Below are positions 24,510-32,611 of a stretch of 64,000 bases of DNA, in pieces. The stretch's first letter is position 1. Each line of letters opens with the position of its first letter. Source of the DNA: Alphaproteobacteria bacterium (lineage in GTDB: Bacteria > Pseudomonadota > Alphaproteobacteria > UBA8366); the NCBI GenBank assembly GCA_009377445.1, contig WHUA01000005.1:62001-126000 (forward strand), given 5' to 3'. The translations under genes and the position numbers were made by a program. Under the pieces are notes generated by a model. That model was not told where the DNA came from, did no database searches, and saw only the letters and a program-made list of their open reading frames with translations.

Positions 24510-26588
24510 TTGCGCCCCGATATCCTGAACCCGCTGTTCGCACAGGCGACGTCGCTGCCGGGTATCGGGCCGCGGCTGGCGAAGCTGGTCGAGAAGGTCG
24601 CGGGGGCGGCCGTCGTCCACCTGCTCTGGCATCTGCCGCGCGATGTCATCGACCGCAGCCTTTCGCCCGCGGTCGCGGATGCGCCCGCGGGAACGATCGT
24701 GACGCTCCGCGTCGCCGTGGACAGGCACATGCCGGGACAGGGTCGGCGCCCCTACCGCATCCGCTGCTCGGATGAAAGCGGCTTTCTCACGCTGATCTTC
24801 TTTCACGCCCACGCCGACTACCTGACGCGCGCTCTGCCCGAGGGCCAAAGCCGCATCGTCAGCGGAATCGTCGAGGAGTGGCAGGGCAAGCGGCAGATGA
24901 CGCACCCCGATTACATCCTGACCGATGCCGAAGCCGAGAAGATGCCGAAGATCGAGCCGGTCTACGGGCTCACCGCCGGCCTGACGCTGAAGACGCTGGG
25001 CAAGGCAGTCCGCGAAGCGCTCGACCGCACGCCCGAACTTGCCGAGTGGCTGGACCCCGCCTTCCTCAGGCAGCGCGGCTGGGCGCCGTGGCGGGACGCG
25101 CTCCGGGCGGTGCATTTTCCCGCCGGCCGCAAGGACCTGGAGCCGACGCACCCGCATCGCGCACGCCTTGCCTATGACGAGCTGCTCGCCAACCAGCTCG
25201 CGCTCGGCATCGTGCGGGCGCGCATGCGGAAGCTGCCGGGGCGCTCGATCAAGGGCGACGGCAGGCTGCAGCAGAAGGTCGCCGCCGCGCTCCCCTTCCG
25301 GCTCACGGGATCGCAGCACCAGGCGCTGGCCGAGATCGACGAGGACATGGCCGGCAACGCGCGCATGCTGCGGCTGCTGCAGGGTGACGTCGGCAGCGGC
25401 AAGACGGTGGTGGCCCTGCTCGCGATGCTGAAGGCTGTCGAATGCGGCGGCCAGGCGGCGCTGATGGCGCCGACGGAAATTCTCGCGCGACAGCACTTCG
25501 CGACCATCGATCCCTTGCTGAAGGCGGCCGGCTTGAAGGCCGCGGTGCTGACGGGCCGCGACAAGGGGGCGGTGCGCAAGGAGGTTCTCGCCGGCCTCGC
25601 CGACGGCTCGGTTCCCATCGTCGTCGGCACGCATGCGCTGTTCCAGAAGGACGTCGCGTTCCACGACCTGATGCTCGCCGTGATCGACGAGCAGCACCGC
25701 TTCGGCGTGCATCAGCGCCTCACCCTCGCGTCGAAGGGCCGCGGCATCGACACGCTCGTCATGACCGCGACGCCGATACCGCGCACCCTGTTGCTGACCA
25801 GCTTCGGCGACATGGAGTCGTCGCGCCTGACGGAGAAGCCAGCCGGCCGGAAGCCGATCGCCACCCGCACGCTGCCCGTCGCGCGCATCGAGGAAGTCAT
25901 CGCCGCGATCGAGCGGGCGCTGCCGACCGGCGCCAAGGTGTATTGGGTGTGCCCGCTGGTCGAGGAGTCCGAGGTGAGCGACCTTGCCGACGCGGAGGCT
26001 CGCTTCGCCGACCTGAAGCGGCGCTTCGGCGATAGCGTCGAGCTGGTGCACGGCCGCATGAAGGGCGCCGGCAAGGACCAGGCCATGCTGCGCTTTGCCG
26101 AAGGTTCCGCGCGAATCCTGGTGGCGACGACCGTGATCGAGGTGGGCGTCGACGTGCCGGACGCGACCATCATGGTGATCGAGCACGCCGAGCGCTTCGG
26201 CCTGGCGCAGCTTCACCAGTTGCGCGGGCGGATCGGGCGCGGCGTCCGTCCCTCCTCCTGCCTGCTGCTCTACGCGCCGCCGCTCACCGAAACGGCGAAG
26301 GCGCGGCTGCAGATCCTGCGCGAGAGCGAGGACGGGTTCCGGATCGCGGAGGAAGACCTGCGCTTGCGCGGCGGCGGCGAAATCCTCGGCACGCGGCAGA
26401 GCGGGATGCCGGAATTCCGGCTCGCCGACCTGTCCGTCCACGGCGATCTGCTGGCGATCGCGCGCGACGATGTGAAGCTCATCCTTGCGCGCGATCCCGA
26501 GCTCACCGGCCCGCGCGGCCAGGCGCTCAGGACGATGCTCTACCTGTTCGAGCGCGACAGCGCCGTGCTCAACCTCCGCTCAGGTTAG
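24510..26588 (+). CDS. recG: ATP-dependent DNA helicase RecG
   Basis: 692 residues from TTG 24510. This start gives LRPDILNPLFAQATSLPGIGPRLAKL, the usual N-terminus of alphaproteobacterial RecG. The upstream ATG at 24402 sits inside a palindromic repeat and adds unrelated residues. The OB-fold wedge domain (about 60-160) is followed by helicase motifs: GDVGSGKTVVALLAML, MAPTEILARQHF, DEQHRFG, TATPIPRTL, ATTVIEVGVDVP and QLRGRIGRG. RecG remodels stalled replication forks and branched DNA. It overlaps the convergent DUF502 gene by 20 bases. Confidence 0.96.
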   Translation: MRPDILNPLFAQATSLPGIGPRLAKLVEKVAGAAVVHLLWHLPRDVIDRSLSPAVADAPAGTIVTLRVAVDRHMPGQGRRPYRIRCSDESGFLTLIFFHAHADYLTRALPEGQSRIVSGIVEEWQGKRQMTHPDYILTDAEAEKMPKIEPVYGLTAGLTLKTLGKAVREALDRTPELAEWLDPAFLRQRGWAPWRDALRAVHFPAGRKDLEPTHPHRARLAYDELLANQLALGIVRARMRKLPGRSIKGDGRLQQKVAAALPFRLTGSQHQALAEIDEDMAGNARMLRLLQGDVGSGKTVVALLAMLKAVECGGQAALMAPTEILARQHFATIDPLLKAAGLKAAVLTGRDKGAVRKEVLAGLADGSVPIVVGTHALFQKDVAFHDLMLAVIDEQHRFGVHQRLTLASKGRGIDTLVMTATPIPRTLLLTSFGDMESSRLTEKPAGRKPIATRTLPVARIEEVIAAIERALPTGAKVYWVCPLVEESEVSDLADAEARFADLKRRFGDSVELVHGRMKGAGKDQAMLRFAEGSARILVATTVIEVGVDVPDATIMVIEHAERFGLAQLHQLRGRIGRGVRPSSCLLLYAPPLTETAKARLQILRESEDGFRIAEEDLRLRGGGEILGTRQSGMPEFRLADLSVHGDLLAIARDDVKLILARDPELTGPRGQALRTMLYLFERDSAVLNLRSG

Positions 26589-27338
26589 CGACCTTGGCGG
26601 GCGGCTCGATCTTGTCGCCCGGAGGAATGTTCTGCTGTCCCTCGGGGCGGCGGTCCGGGGGCGTAACCAGCCCGCCCGAAATCACGAGCTTGAACGCTTC
26701 CTCGACCGTCATGTCGAGGTAGACCACGTCGCTCTTCGGCACGAACAGCAGGAAGCCCGAGGTCGGGTTCGGCGTCGTCGGCACGTAGATGTTGATGAGG
26801 TCCTCGTCGATCAGGCTCCTCACCTCGCCCTCCGCCTTGCCGGTCACGAAGGCGACCGTCCACAGGCCGCGGCGCGGATACTCTACGAGCACGGCGCGGC
26901 GGAAAGCCTGCGACTGGTTGCGGAAGATCGTCTCCATGATCTGCTTCACCGCGCCGTAGATGCCGCTCACGACCGGCATGCGCGCGACGATGTTCTCGCC
27001 GATGCGGACGAAGATCCGGCCGAGGTAGCTGGCGGTGACCCAGCCGATCAGCGTGATGACGACGAACAGGATGACGACGCCGATGCCGGGGATGCTGATC
27101 TTGAAGCCGAACAGCTCGCGCAGATAGGTGTCCGGATTCCATTGCTCGGGAATCAGGGGAACGATATGGCTGTCGACGAAATTGACCAGCCACAGGGCCA
27201 GGGCGAGCGTGATCACGATGGGCGACGTGATCAGGACGCCTGCCAGGAAATAGGCGCGGATCCGGTGCCAGAAGCCGGTACGCCGTACGGGCGGGCTTCC
27301 TGCGGATCGAATGCCGGGTCGTTCTGCAGTTCACTCAT
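26569..27338 (-). pseudogene. DUF502 family membrane protein with apparent N-terminal frameshift
   Basis: The body (MITLALALWLVNFVDSHIVPL...KVANLSGG) is a clear DUF502 protein, with two membrane helices and a soluble C-terminal domain. The family N-terminus continues upstream in the same frame as GFWHRIRAYFLAGVLITSPIV, but this frame has no ATG/GTG/TTG before its upstream stop. A good ATG at 27338 starts MSELQNDPAFDPQEARP in another frame, and one missing base around 27290-27300 would join the two as ...EARPVRRTGFWHR. Either a one-base deletion (real or assembly error) or an internal GTG start at 27216 that cuts the first helix must be assumed. Position beside recG is conserved. Confidence 0.75.
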
Positions 27339-27390
27339 GAATGTGTCGTCTAAGCCTTTGCGGGTGAAATTCCGGGCATTCGCCTCAGAT

Positions 27391-27454
27391 AATATGTGAC
27401 CGGTAATATGTGACCGGGGCGAAAGAATGCAAATATAAATGGGTATTCGCCCCG
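27391..27454. promoter_or_regulatory. Direct and inverted repeats upstream of the type III PKS
   Basis: The 13-mer AATATGTGACCGG occurs twice, at 27391-27403 and 27405-27417. It is followed by perfect nine-base inverted arms CGGGGCGAA (27415-27423) and TTCGCCCCG (27446-27454) around an AT-rich loop. The area lies between divergent DUF502 and PKS genes and looks like operator DNA. No regulator can be assigned. Confidence 0.45.
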
Positions 27455-27608
27455 AAAGCGTTAACAGCCGCTGAGAATCGCGGCTCCGCCGTGCGTGCCG
27501 GCCTCTCCCGATCAGCTTTTCGTGGGCGGCTGGATCGACGCCGGGTGGGATGCGTTTACGGCCTGTCGCGCAACCCTCGAGCCGCGCACCCCTCGAGCCG
27601 CGCACCCC

Positions 27609-28787
27609 ATGAAACGGCACGCCGCCCGGATGAGCCCATCGCGCACCAGCAGCCCTGACCCGCCGCGGCTCGTCTCGCTCGCGACGGCGGTGCCGCCGCA
27701 CCGCATCACCCAGGCCGAGGCGGAGGCGGTCAGCCGGCGCGTCTTCGCCGGCCGCGGCGCCGACTTCGATCGTCTTCTTCCGGTCTATGGCAATGCGGGG
27801 ATCGCGACCCGTTATGCGAGCATGCCGGTCGAATGGCTCACCCAGCAGAAGGGATGGCGGGAGCGGACGCGCGCCTACAGGGACGGCGCGCTCGACCTCC
27901 TGGAGGAGGCGGCGCAGCGCTGCCTCGACCAGGCGGGTCTCCGGCCGGCCGCGGTGGACGGCATCGTCGTCGCATCGACCACCGGCGTCGTCACCCCGAC
28001 CCTCGATGCCCTGCTGATGGAGCGCATGCCCTTCCGCCGCGACGTCAAGCGGCTGCCGATCTTCGGCCTCGGCTGCGCGGGCGGCGTGCTCGGCCTGGCG
28101 CGCGCCGCCGCCATGGTCCGGGCGGAGCCGGCGGAGACCTGGCTGTTCCTGGTGGTCGAGCTGTGCTGCCTGACCTTCCGGCCGGGCGACCGGTCGAAAA
28201 GCAACATCATCGGGTCCGCCCTGTTCGGCGACGGTGCGGCGGCGGCGCTCGTCGCCTGCGCCGGCGGCCGGTGTCAGCCGGCCGCCGTCTTCCAAGGACC
28301 GGCGCGCGACGACACGCGCGCCGGCGGCCGGTGTCGGCCGGCCGCCGTCTTCCAAGGACCGGCCCTGATGCGCTGGGGCGAGCATACCTGGCCCGGCTCG
28401 CTCGACGTGATGGGCTGGCATGTGGAGGAAGACGGCCTTGGAGTCCTGTTCAGCCGCGACATTCCCGCCCTCGTCCGCAACGACCTGCGGCCGCGTATCG
28501 ACGCCTTCCTCGCCGGGTGCGGGCTGCGCGCGAGCGACATTGACGGATGGCTTTTTCATCCCGGCGGGATGAAGGTGCTGGACGCGCTGGAAGACTGCCT
28601 GGAACTGCGGCGCGGCGCCTTGATTCACGCACGGGGAGTATTGCATGACTTCGGAAACATGTCGGCGGCGACGGTGCTGTTCGTGATGGAGAGGGCGTTG
28701 GCGGAAGGAATGAGCGGGCGGCTCCTCGCAGGCGCGCTCGGTCCCGGCTTCACCGCGGGCTTCCTGCTGATCGAGAACGGGACGTGA
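27609..28787 (+). CDS. Type III polyketide synthase (chalcone/stilbene synthase family)
   Basis: 392 residues from ATG 27609 (27630 is an alternative). The catalytic triad is visible: Cys156 in IFGLGCAGGVLGLARAAA, His317 in WLFHPGGMKVLDAL and Asn350 in HDFGNMSAATVLF. Such enzymes extend an acyl-CoA with malonyl-CoA to make alkylpyrones or resorcinols. Unusually, residues 219-258 contain a 20-residue segment twice (GGRCxPAAVFQGPA), encoded by a palindromic DNA repeat duplicated in frame, in a loop where relatives are about 30 residues shorter. The stop overlaps the next gene's GTG (GTGA), so the partner methyltransferase is coupled, as in the bpsA-bpsB pair of Bacillus. Confidence 0.9.
   Translation: MKRHAARMSPSRTSSPDPPRLVSLATAVPPHRITQAEAEAVSRRVFAGRGADFDRLLPVYGNAGIATRYASMPVEWLTQQKGWRERTRAYRDGALDLLEEAAQRCLDQAGLRPAAVDGIVVASTTGVVTPTLDALLMERMPFRRDVKRLPIFGLGCAGGVLGLARAAAMVRAEPAETWLFLVVELCCLTFRPGDRSKSNIIGSALFGDGAAAALVACAGGRCQPAAVFQGPARDDTRAGGRCRPAAVFQGPALMRWGEHTWPGSLDVMGWHVEEDGLGVLFSRDIPALVRNDLRPRIDAFLAGCGLRASDIDGWLFHPGGMKVLDALEDCLELRRGALIHARGVLHDFGNMSAATVLFVMERALAEGMSGRLLAGALGPGFTAGFLLIENGT
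28258..28363 (+). repeat. In-frame tandem duplication of a palindromic repeat within the PKS gene
   Basis: A 45-base unit (CGCCGGCGGCCGGTGTC, then AGCCGGCCGCCGTCTTCCAA and GGACCGGC) occurs at about 28259-28303 and again 60 bases later with one change (A to G). The first 26 bases form a near-perfect palindrome. The 60-base period keeps the frame. This looks like a mobile palindromic element captured in coding DNA. Confidence 0.85.
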
Positions 28788-29278
28788 CGCCGGCGCAGTG
28801 GGCCGCCCTGCTCGTCGGGCTGCAACGGCTGGGCGAGCTATGGCTTTCGCGGCGCAACGCGCGCCGGCTGTTCGCCGAAGGCGGCCGCGAGATCGGCGCG
28901 GGTCACTACCCCGTGCTGATCGCGGTCCACGCCGGCTGGCTCGCCGCGATCGCCTTTCTCATTCCGGCGGACGCGCCGGTCTATTGGCCCCTGCTCGCGG
29001 CCTATCTCCTGGTGCAGGCGGGGCGGGTCTGGGTCATTTCGACCCTCGGCCGCTATTGGACGACGCGCGTCATCGACATGCCCGCGGCGCCGCTGGTGAA
29101 GCGCGGTCCCTACCGCTGGATCAGGCATCCGAACTATGTCGTGGTCGTGCTGGAAGTGGCCCTGCTGCCGCTCGCCTTCGGCGCCTGGGAGATCGCGCTG
29201 GCCTTTTCCCTTGCCAACCTCGCCGTGCTGGCATGGCGTCTGCGCATCGAGAATGCGGCGCTGGCGCGGCGGGCTTAA
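28784..29278 (+). CDS. Isoprenylcysteine carboxyl methyltransferase-family protein (BpsB/YpbQ-like)
   Basis: 164 residues, integral membrane with about four helices. The motif RGPYRWIRHPNYVVVVLEV (residues 106-124) is the SAM-binding signature of the ICMT/PEMT family. GTG 28784 overlaps the PKS stop by four bases. In Bacillus the equivalent YpbQ/BpsB O-methylates the alkylpyrones made by its partner type III PKS, so methylation of the PKS product here is a reasonable inference from both context and family. Confidence 0.88.
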   Translation: MTPAQWAALLVGLQRLGELWLSRRNARRLFAEGGREIGAGHYPVLIAVHAGWLAAIAFLIPADAPVYWPLLAAYLLVQAGRVWVISTLGRYWTTRVIDMPAAPLVKRGPYRWIRHPNYVVVVLEVALLPLAFGAWEIALAFSLANLAVLAWRLRIENAALARRA

Positions 29279-29349
29279 CTGCTTTTTTCCACGAGATAAG
29301 TTGTTAAGCTACAATTAAGCATAGGCATGGTAACAGAGGAGCTTGTGCC

Positions 29350-30093
29350 GTGGGCAGTGGGATACCGCGGTCGACGAAAAGAGGGGCATCCGGGGTGGGT
29401 ACGGCAACGACCGAAACGCTCGCCAATGTCGATATTTTCTGCGATCTCGAGGCTGCGGACATCGCGCGGCTGGAGAAGCGCTGCGGCTGGAAGCGGTTCG
29501 GCAGGCAGGAGCTGATCATCGACCGGCAGGCGGAGAGCCGCGAGGTCTATTTCATCGTCTCGGGCAAGGTTCGGATCGTGAACTATTCGATGTCCGGGCG
29601 CGAGGTGACCTTCGACGACCTCATCGCCGGCAGCCATTTTGGCGAGCTCGCCGCCCTCGACAGCCAGCCGCGGTCGGCGAACGTCGTCGCGGTGGAGCCG
29701 ACGACGGTGGCGTCGCTGACGCACGAGACCTTCCGCGAGCTGCTGCAGGAGCATCCGGAAGTCGCCACGCGCATGATGGTCCACATGGCGCATATCATCC
29801 GCGCCTCGACCGACCGGATCATGGATCTCAGCACGCTCGGCGCGAACAACCGCGTCTACGCGGAGCTGCTGCGGCTGGCCAAGCCGGGCATCCGTGACGA
29901 CAACTCGGCCACCATCCGGCCGATTCCGATTCACGGCGACATCGCGAGCCGCGTGTCCACGACGCGCGAGACGGTCGCCCGCGTCCTCGGCGACCTGTCG
30001 CGCACCAACATCGTCAAGCGCGACGACGACAAGCTCGTCATTCTCGACGTCGAGCGCCTCGAAGACATGATCGAGCAGTTCCGCGGGAGCTGA
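29350..30093 (+). CDS. Crp/Fnr family transcriptional regulator
   Basis: 247 residues from GTG 29350, preceded by AGAGGAGC at a good distance. The cyclic-nucleotide-binding-like beta-roll spans about 30-150, with IVSGKVRIVNYSMSGREVTFDDLIAGSHFGELAALDSQPRSANVVA in register with the CRP phosphate-binding cassette (GELAALDxxPRSA). A dimer helix and a winged HTH follow (HGDIASRVSTTRETVARVLGDLSRTNIVKR). The cassette suggests nucleotide binding rather than an iron-sulfur cluster, as no N-terminal Cys set is seen. It is a candidate for the site at 2077-2092. Confidence 0.92.
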   Translation: MGSGIPRSTKRGASGVGTATTETLANVDIFCDLEAADIARLEKRCGWKRFGRQELIIDRQAESREVYFIVSGKVRIVNYSMSGREVTFDDLIAGSHFGELAALDSQPRSANVVAVEPTTVASLTHETFRELLQEHPEVATRMMVHMAHIIRASTDRIMDLSTLGANNRVYAELLRLAKPGIRDDNSATIRPIPIHGDIASRVSTTRETVARVLGDLSRTNIVKRDDDKLVILDVERLEDMIEQFRGS

Positions 30094-30102
30094 GGCGCGG
30101 CG

Positions 30103-31047
30103 CTATTGCGCGGCCAGCAGCGCCTTCACGTAATTGACCGGCGCATGGTCGGCGAGATCGCGGATCCAGACCTTGTCCCATTGGCCGAGCGTCTTCTGGA
30201 AATGCGCGCTGCGGGCCTTGGCGCGGGCCGCCTCGTCCTCCCCGGCGTCGCGCATTCGCCCGTTGGAATCGATGTAGCGCAGCTTGCCTACCGGCTGGTA
30301 GGCCGCTGCCGGAAGATGCGCGACCGCGTCGCAGCAGTTGACGTAGCGATAGGCCACCGTCGCGCTCAACGTCGCCCCGAAAGCCTTGTCGCCGGCCGGG
30401 GGCGCGCCGAAGGTGTAGAGCGTCTCGGGCGGCCGCCGGCTCGCCGCCAGCGCCGCCAGGGCGCCGCCGAGGCCGTGGCCGGTGTAGAGCACCGGCAGGC
30501 CGAGCGCTTCGAGCTGCCCCTCGATCTGCGGCCAGACGCGGTCGAGCGCACCGGCGAAGCCGCGCTGGACCTTGCCGCCGCCGGGCCAGCCCTGCGGCGT
30601 GGCGTCCAGGTCCGTCAGCAGGTCCCTGCTTTCGTGCAGCAGGCGGTCCATCGCCTCCTGCATGTCCGGCACGCCGCCGGCGAACAGGCGGCGCAGCGTC
30701 TCCTGCCAGTCGAGCCCGCTCTGCTGGAACTGGCGCTGCAGGCGGGCGGGATCGATCAGCGGCTGCAGCCGCGGCCCTCCGGCGCCGCGGAAGGCGAGCA
30801 CGGCCTGGTCCCGGCTGCGCGCGAGGAAGGCGTCGGTCCCGGCGCCGCGGAACCAGGACGGGCTGGCGAAGCCGGCGCGGCGGAGCGCCACGCTCACCCG
30901 GTCGAGGTCGGCGCAATAGGCGAGCCGCGCCATCTCCGCGCACAACGCTGGGGGCCCGTAACTTGGCGCGAGCCGGAAGCAGTCGTCGGCCAGCCCCGGA
31001 TCGCGCAGCGCCAGGATGGTGGAATCGTAGTCCCAGGTGCCGTCCAT
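30103..31047 (-). CDS. Lipase class-3 fold protein lacking the nucleophile serine
   Basis: 314 residues from ATG 31047. The region DAFLARSRDQAVLAFRGA, LYTGHGLGGALAALAASRRP, and VNCCDAVAHLP match the Lipase_3 alpha/beta hydrolase. In the nucleophile elbow GxSxG the Ser is replaced: the codons read GGC-CAC-GGC-CTC-GGC, i.e. G-H-G-L-G. The acid (Asp in NCCDAVAH) and a C-terminal His (DHAPVNYVKALL) are present. A single A-to-G change would restore Ser. The protein may be catalytically dead or use another mechanism. No signal peptide is visible. It converges on the Crp-family gene. Confidence 0.85.
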   Translation of the reverse strand: MDGTWDYDSTILALRDPGLADDCFRLAPSYGPPALCAEMARLAYCADLDRVSVALRRAGFASPSWFRGAGTDAFLARSRDQAVLAFRGAGGPRLQPLIDPARLQRQFQQSGLDWQETLRRLFAGGVPDMQEAMDRLLHESRDLLTDLDATPQGWPGGGKVQRGFAGALDRVWPQIEGQLEALGLPVLYTGHGLGGALAALAASRRPPETLYTFGAPPAGDKAFGATLSATVAYRYVNCCDAVAHLPAAAYQPVGKLRYIDSNGRMRDAGEDEAARAKARSAHFQKTLGQWDKVWIRDLADHAPVNYVKALLAAQ

Positions 31048-31216
31048 CGCGGCATTATAACTCCGCGGCGACCGGAAATCCCAAGACACAGGACGGCGGG
31101 ACAGGATGGTTGACCGGGGCGGATGCCGCCCCTATGTTCCGCCGCAGCCGGGACTGGGGGGTGTCCGCCCCTTTCCTCTCCGCTCGGCGGCCCCGGCACG
31201 CCGATCCGCCACGGTT

Positions 31217-31292
31217 GGGCCCGTAGCTCAGTTGGTAGAGCAACTGACTTTTAATCAGTAGGTCACAGGTTCGAATCCTGTCGGGCTCACCA
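31217..31292 (+). tRNA. tRNA-Lys (anticodon TTT)
   Basis: 76 bases with encoded CCA. The acceptor stem GGGCCCG pairs with CGGGCTC (one G-U), the D-arm is GCTCAGTTGGTAGAGC, the anticodon loop is CTTTTAA giving TTT, and the T-arm is CAGGTTCGAATCCTG. The last 41 bases are repeated at 40581-40621, marking this gene as the integration site of a mobile element. Confidence 0.98.
31252..31292 (+). repeat. attL: 41-bp direct repeat at the tRNA-Lys 3' end
   Basis: From TAATCAGTAGGTCACAGG through the T-arm to the CCA end. It is identical to 40581-40621 except for A at 31265 versus G at 40594. Tyrosine-recombinase elements commonly target this portion of tRNA genes. Confidence 0.9.
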
Positions 31293-31390
31293 AAAATCCC
31301 CAAGAAAACAAAATCTTACAAGGCGAGCGTGGCGCCTCGCGGATATGTCGGTTTTCTGTGTCCGGTCTGTGTCCGTTTTGGGCCGGACAC

Positions 31391-31420
31391 AAAAAGAAAA
31401 CCCCGCTGGTTAGGGCGGGG
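31391..31420 (-). terminator. Intrinsic terminator (leftward)
   Basis: Stem CCCCGC/GCGGGG (31401-31406 with 31415-31420) followed on the minus strand by TTTTCTTTTTG. It would stop leftward island transcription before tRNA-Lys. Confidence 0.6.
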
Positions 31421-31455
31421 CTGGTAACTTGTGGGCAATTGCCCGGAGGTAGGCT

Positions 31456-31896
31456 ATGCCGCGCATTTTCGTAATCGTATTTTTGATTGGTGCCATCGCC
31501 CCGCCGGCGAGCGCAGACGGCCTCACGCCGTTATCACAGGTAATGAAATCTGGCCCCAATCCTGACTACCTGCTGGTTCGCTGCGCTGCATTCTATCAGG
31601 CGAATGCAGAATGGGGTGGCAAGCAGCGTTTGGGGAAAGAATACATCGCCAAAGTCGACCAGATCCTCAAAGGATTGCTGTCTCTCGCGATTCTAGGTCG
31701 GGTCGAAAGCAAGATGGGAAGCACGGATCACGTAACGCAGGTGACCCTCAGAGACACCCGCAATATCGCAGATCTGTACCTAGAGCGGTTTGAGATGTCC
31801 TACGCAAGCACCGGCCATGCCTGGAGTGGTGACCCGTTATGGGAAGCGGACGCGCGGGAATGTAAATACCTCACGGAGAAGTTGGCAAAGAAATAG
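31456..31896 (+). CDS. Secreted hypothetical protein of the island
   Basis: 146 residues with a clear signal peptide (MPRIFVIVFLIGAIAPPASA-DG). The mature part is helical and includes YLLVRCAAFYQANAEW and a C-terminal ADARECKYLTEKLAKK, with only two cysteines. No family is recognised with confidence. It is the first island gene after the tRNA and converges on a second secreted-protein gene 25 bases away. Preceded by GCCCGGAGGTAGGCT, a good RBS. Confidence 0.65.
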   Translation: MPRIFVIVFLIGAIAPPASADGLTPLSQVMKSGPNPDYLLVRCAAFYQANAEWGGKQRLGKEYIAKVDQILKGLLSLAILGRVESKMGSTDHVTQVTLRDTRNIADLYLERFEMSYASTGHAWSGDPLWEADARECKYLTEKLAKK

Positions 31897-31921
31897 GGCG
31901 GGCCGGAGCGTCAGTTCGCCT

Positions 31922-32275
31922 CTATTCGCTACTTGCACAGGGGAATGCTTCTCGCATTGCGAGGAACGTCGCTAATCGCGCCGGCTGGTGCATGTCGGCT
32001 GGGTGTTCGGAAATCCACTTCTCGTAAATCCGGATCGCCTGTTCTGCGGAAATCCCATCTTTTGGCGGACAGTAGAATTGCCGCTTCGCCAGAAAGCTGG
32101 CCATCGTCCATGTATCCAACGCACCAAGAAAATATCCCGTGCAAACAAATTGCCCGAGTTCGTTGGCGTGTCCACGAGCTTGGCATTCCCGTAACAGATC
32201 TTCCGCCTTCATCTGAGCATGGGAGGCGCTACTAGCTCCGGCTATGACTAAGATGAAAATCAGTGCCGCCTTCAT
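31922..32275 (-). CDS. Rap1a/Tai-like small secreted protein
   Basis: 117 residues from ATG 32275, with signal peptide MKAALIFILVIAGASSASHA. The mature part has the Rap1a/Tai pattern: a Cys and YFLGALDTW near the middle, FYCPPKDGISAEQAIRIYEKWISEHP, and a final AFPC. Members of the family include periplasmic immunity proteins against type VI amidase effectors, but many island copies have no known role. No effector gene is visible nearby, so an immunity function is only a possibility. Confidence 0.65.
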   Translation of the reverse strand: MKAALIFILVIAGASSASHAQMKAEDLLRECQARGHANELGQFVCTGYFLGALDTWTMASFLAKRQFYCPPKDGISAEQAIRIYEKWISEHPADMHQPARLATFLAMREAFPCASSE

Positions 32276-32611
32276 TGCGAAATTCCCGAATGCCTGAACG
32301 AGTAGACTGGCGGATCCTAGCGGCGCAGCGAGTCGGCGGCAATTGGCAGCCGACACAGCAAACCCGCCCGGGAGGGGGGCTACCGGGCGGGCCTGCCGAA
32401 CGACCAGAGTGCTTATCGCATTAGCTTAGCGGCTCGGCGGACGCTGTCTCTACATCAGACGATCTAGTCCCGAAGGACGGCCCATGGTGGAAAGCCCGGC
32501 CAGCGTCGGCATTGACCACCAGCCGGGCCCCAGCGGCCCAAGGGCGCCCTAGGAAGGCTGTGGACCGCCAGGAGAAGAACGGGGTAGCGATGACGGGGGT
32601 TCCGATCGCTT
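32276..32611. other. Intergenic region in the island
   Basis: No convincing gene in these 336 bases. One strong hairpin, CCCGCCCGG/CCGGGCGGG with an 11-base loop (32363-32391), lacks a long T tract on either strand. Short open frames here have no RBS or plausible composition. Confidence 0.4.

Noticed and set aside
27495..27608. Earlier ATG for the type III PKS adding 38 residues
   Set aside because: The added segment contains a tandem CCTCGAGCCGCGCACC duplication and no family similarity; ATG 27609 or 27630 suits the PKS N-terminus.
31055..31303. 82-codon frame antisense to tRNA-Lys reading GEPDRIRTCDLLIKSQ...
   Set aside because: This is the well-known spurious frame produced by the complement of tRNA genes; the same artefact recurs at the attR copy near 40525-40640.
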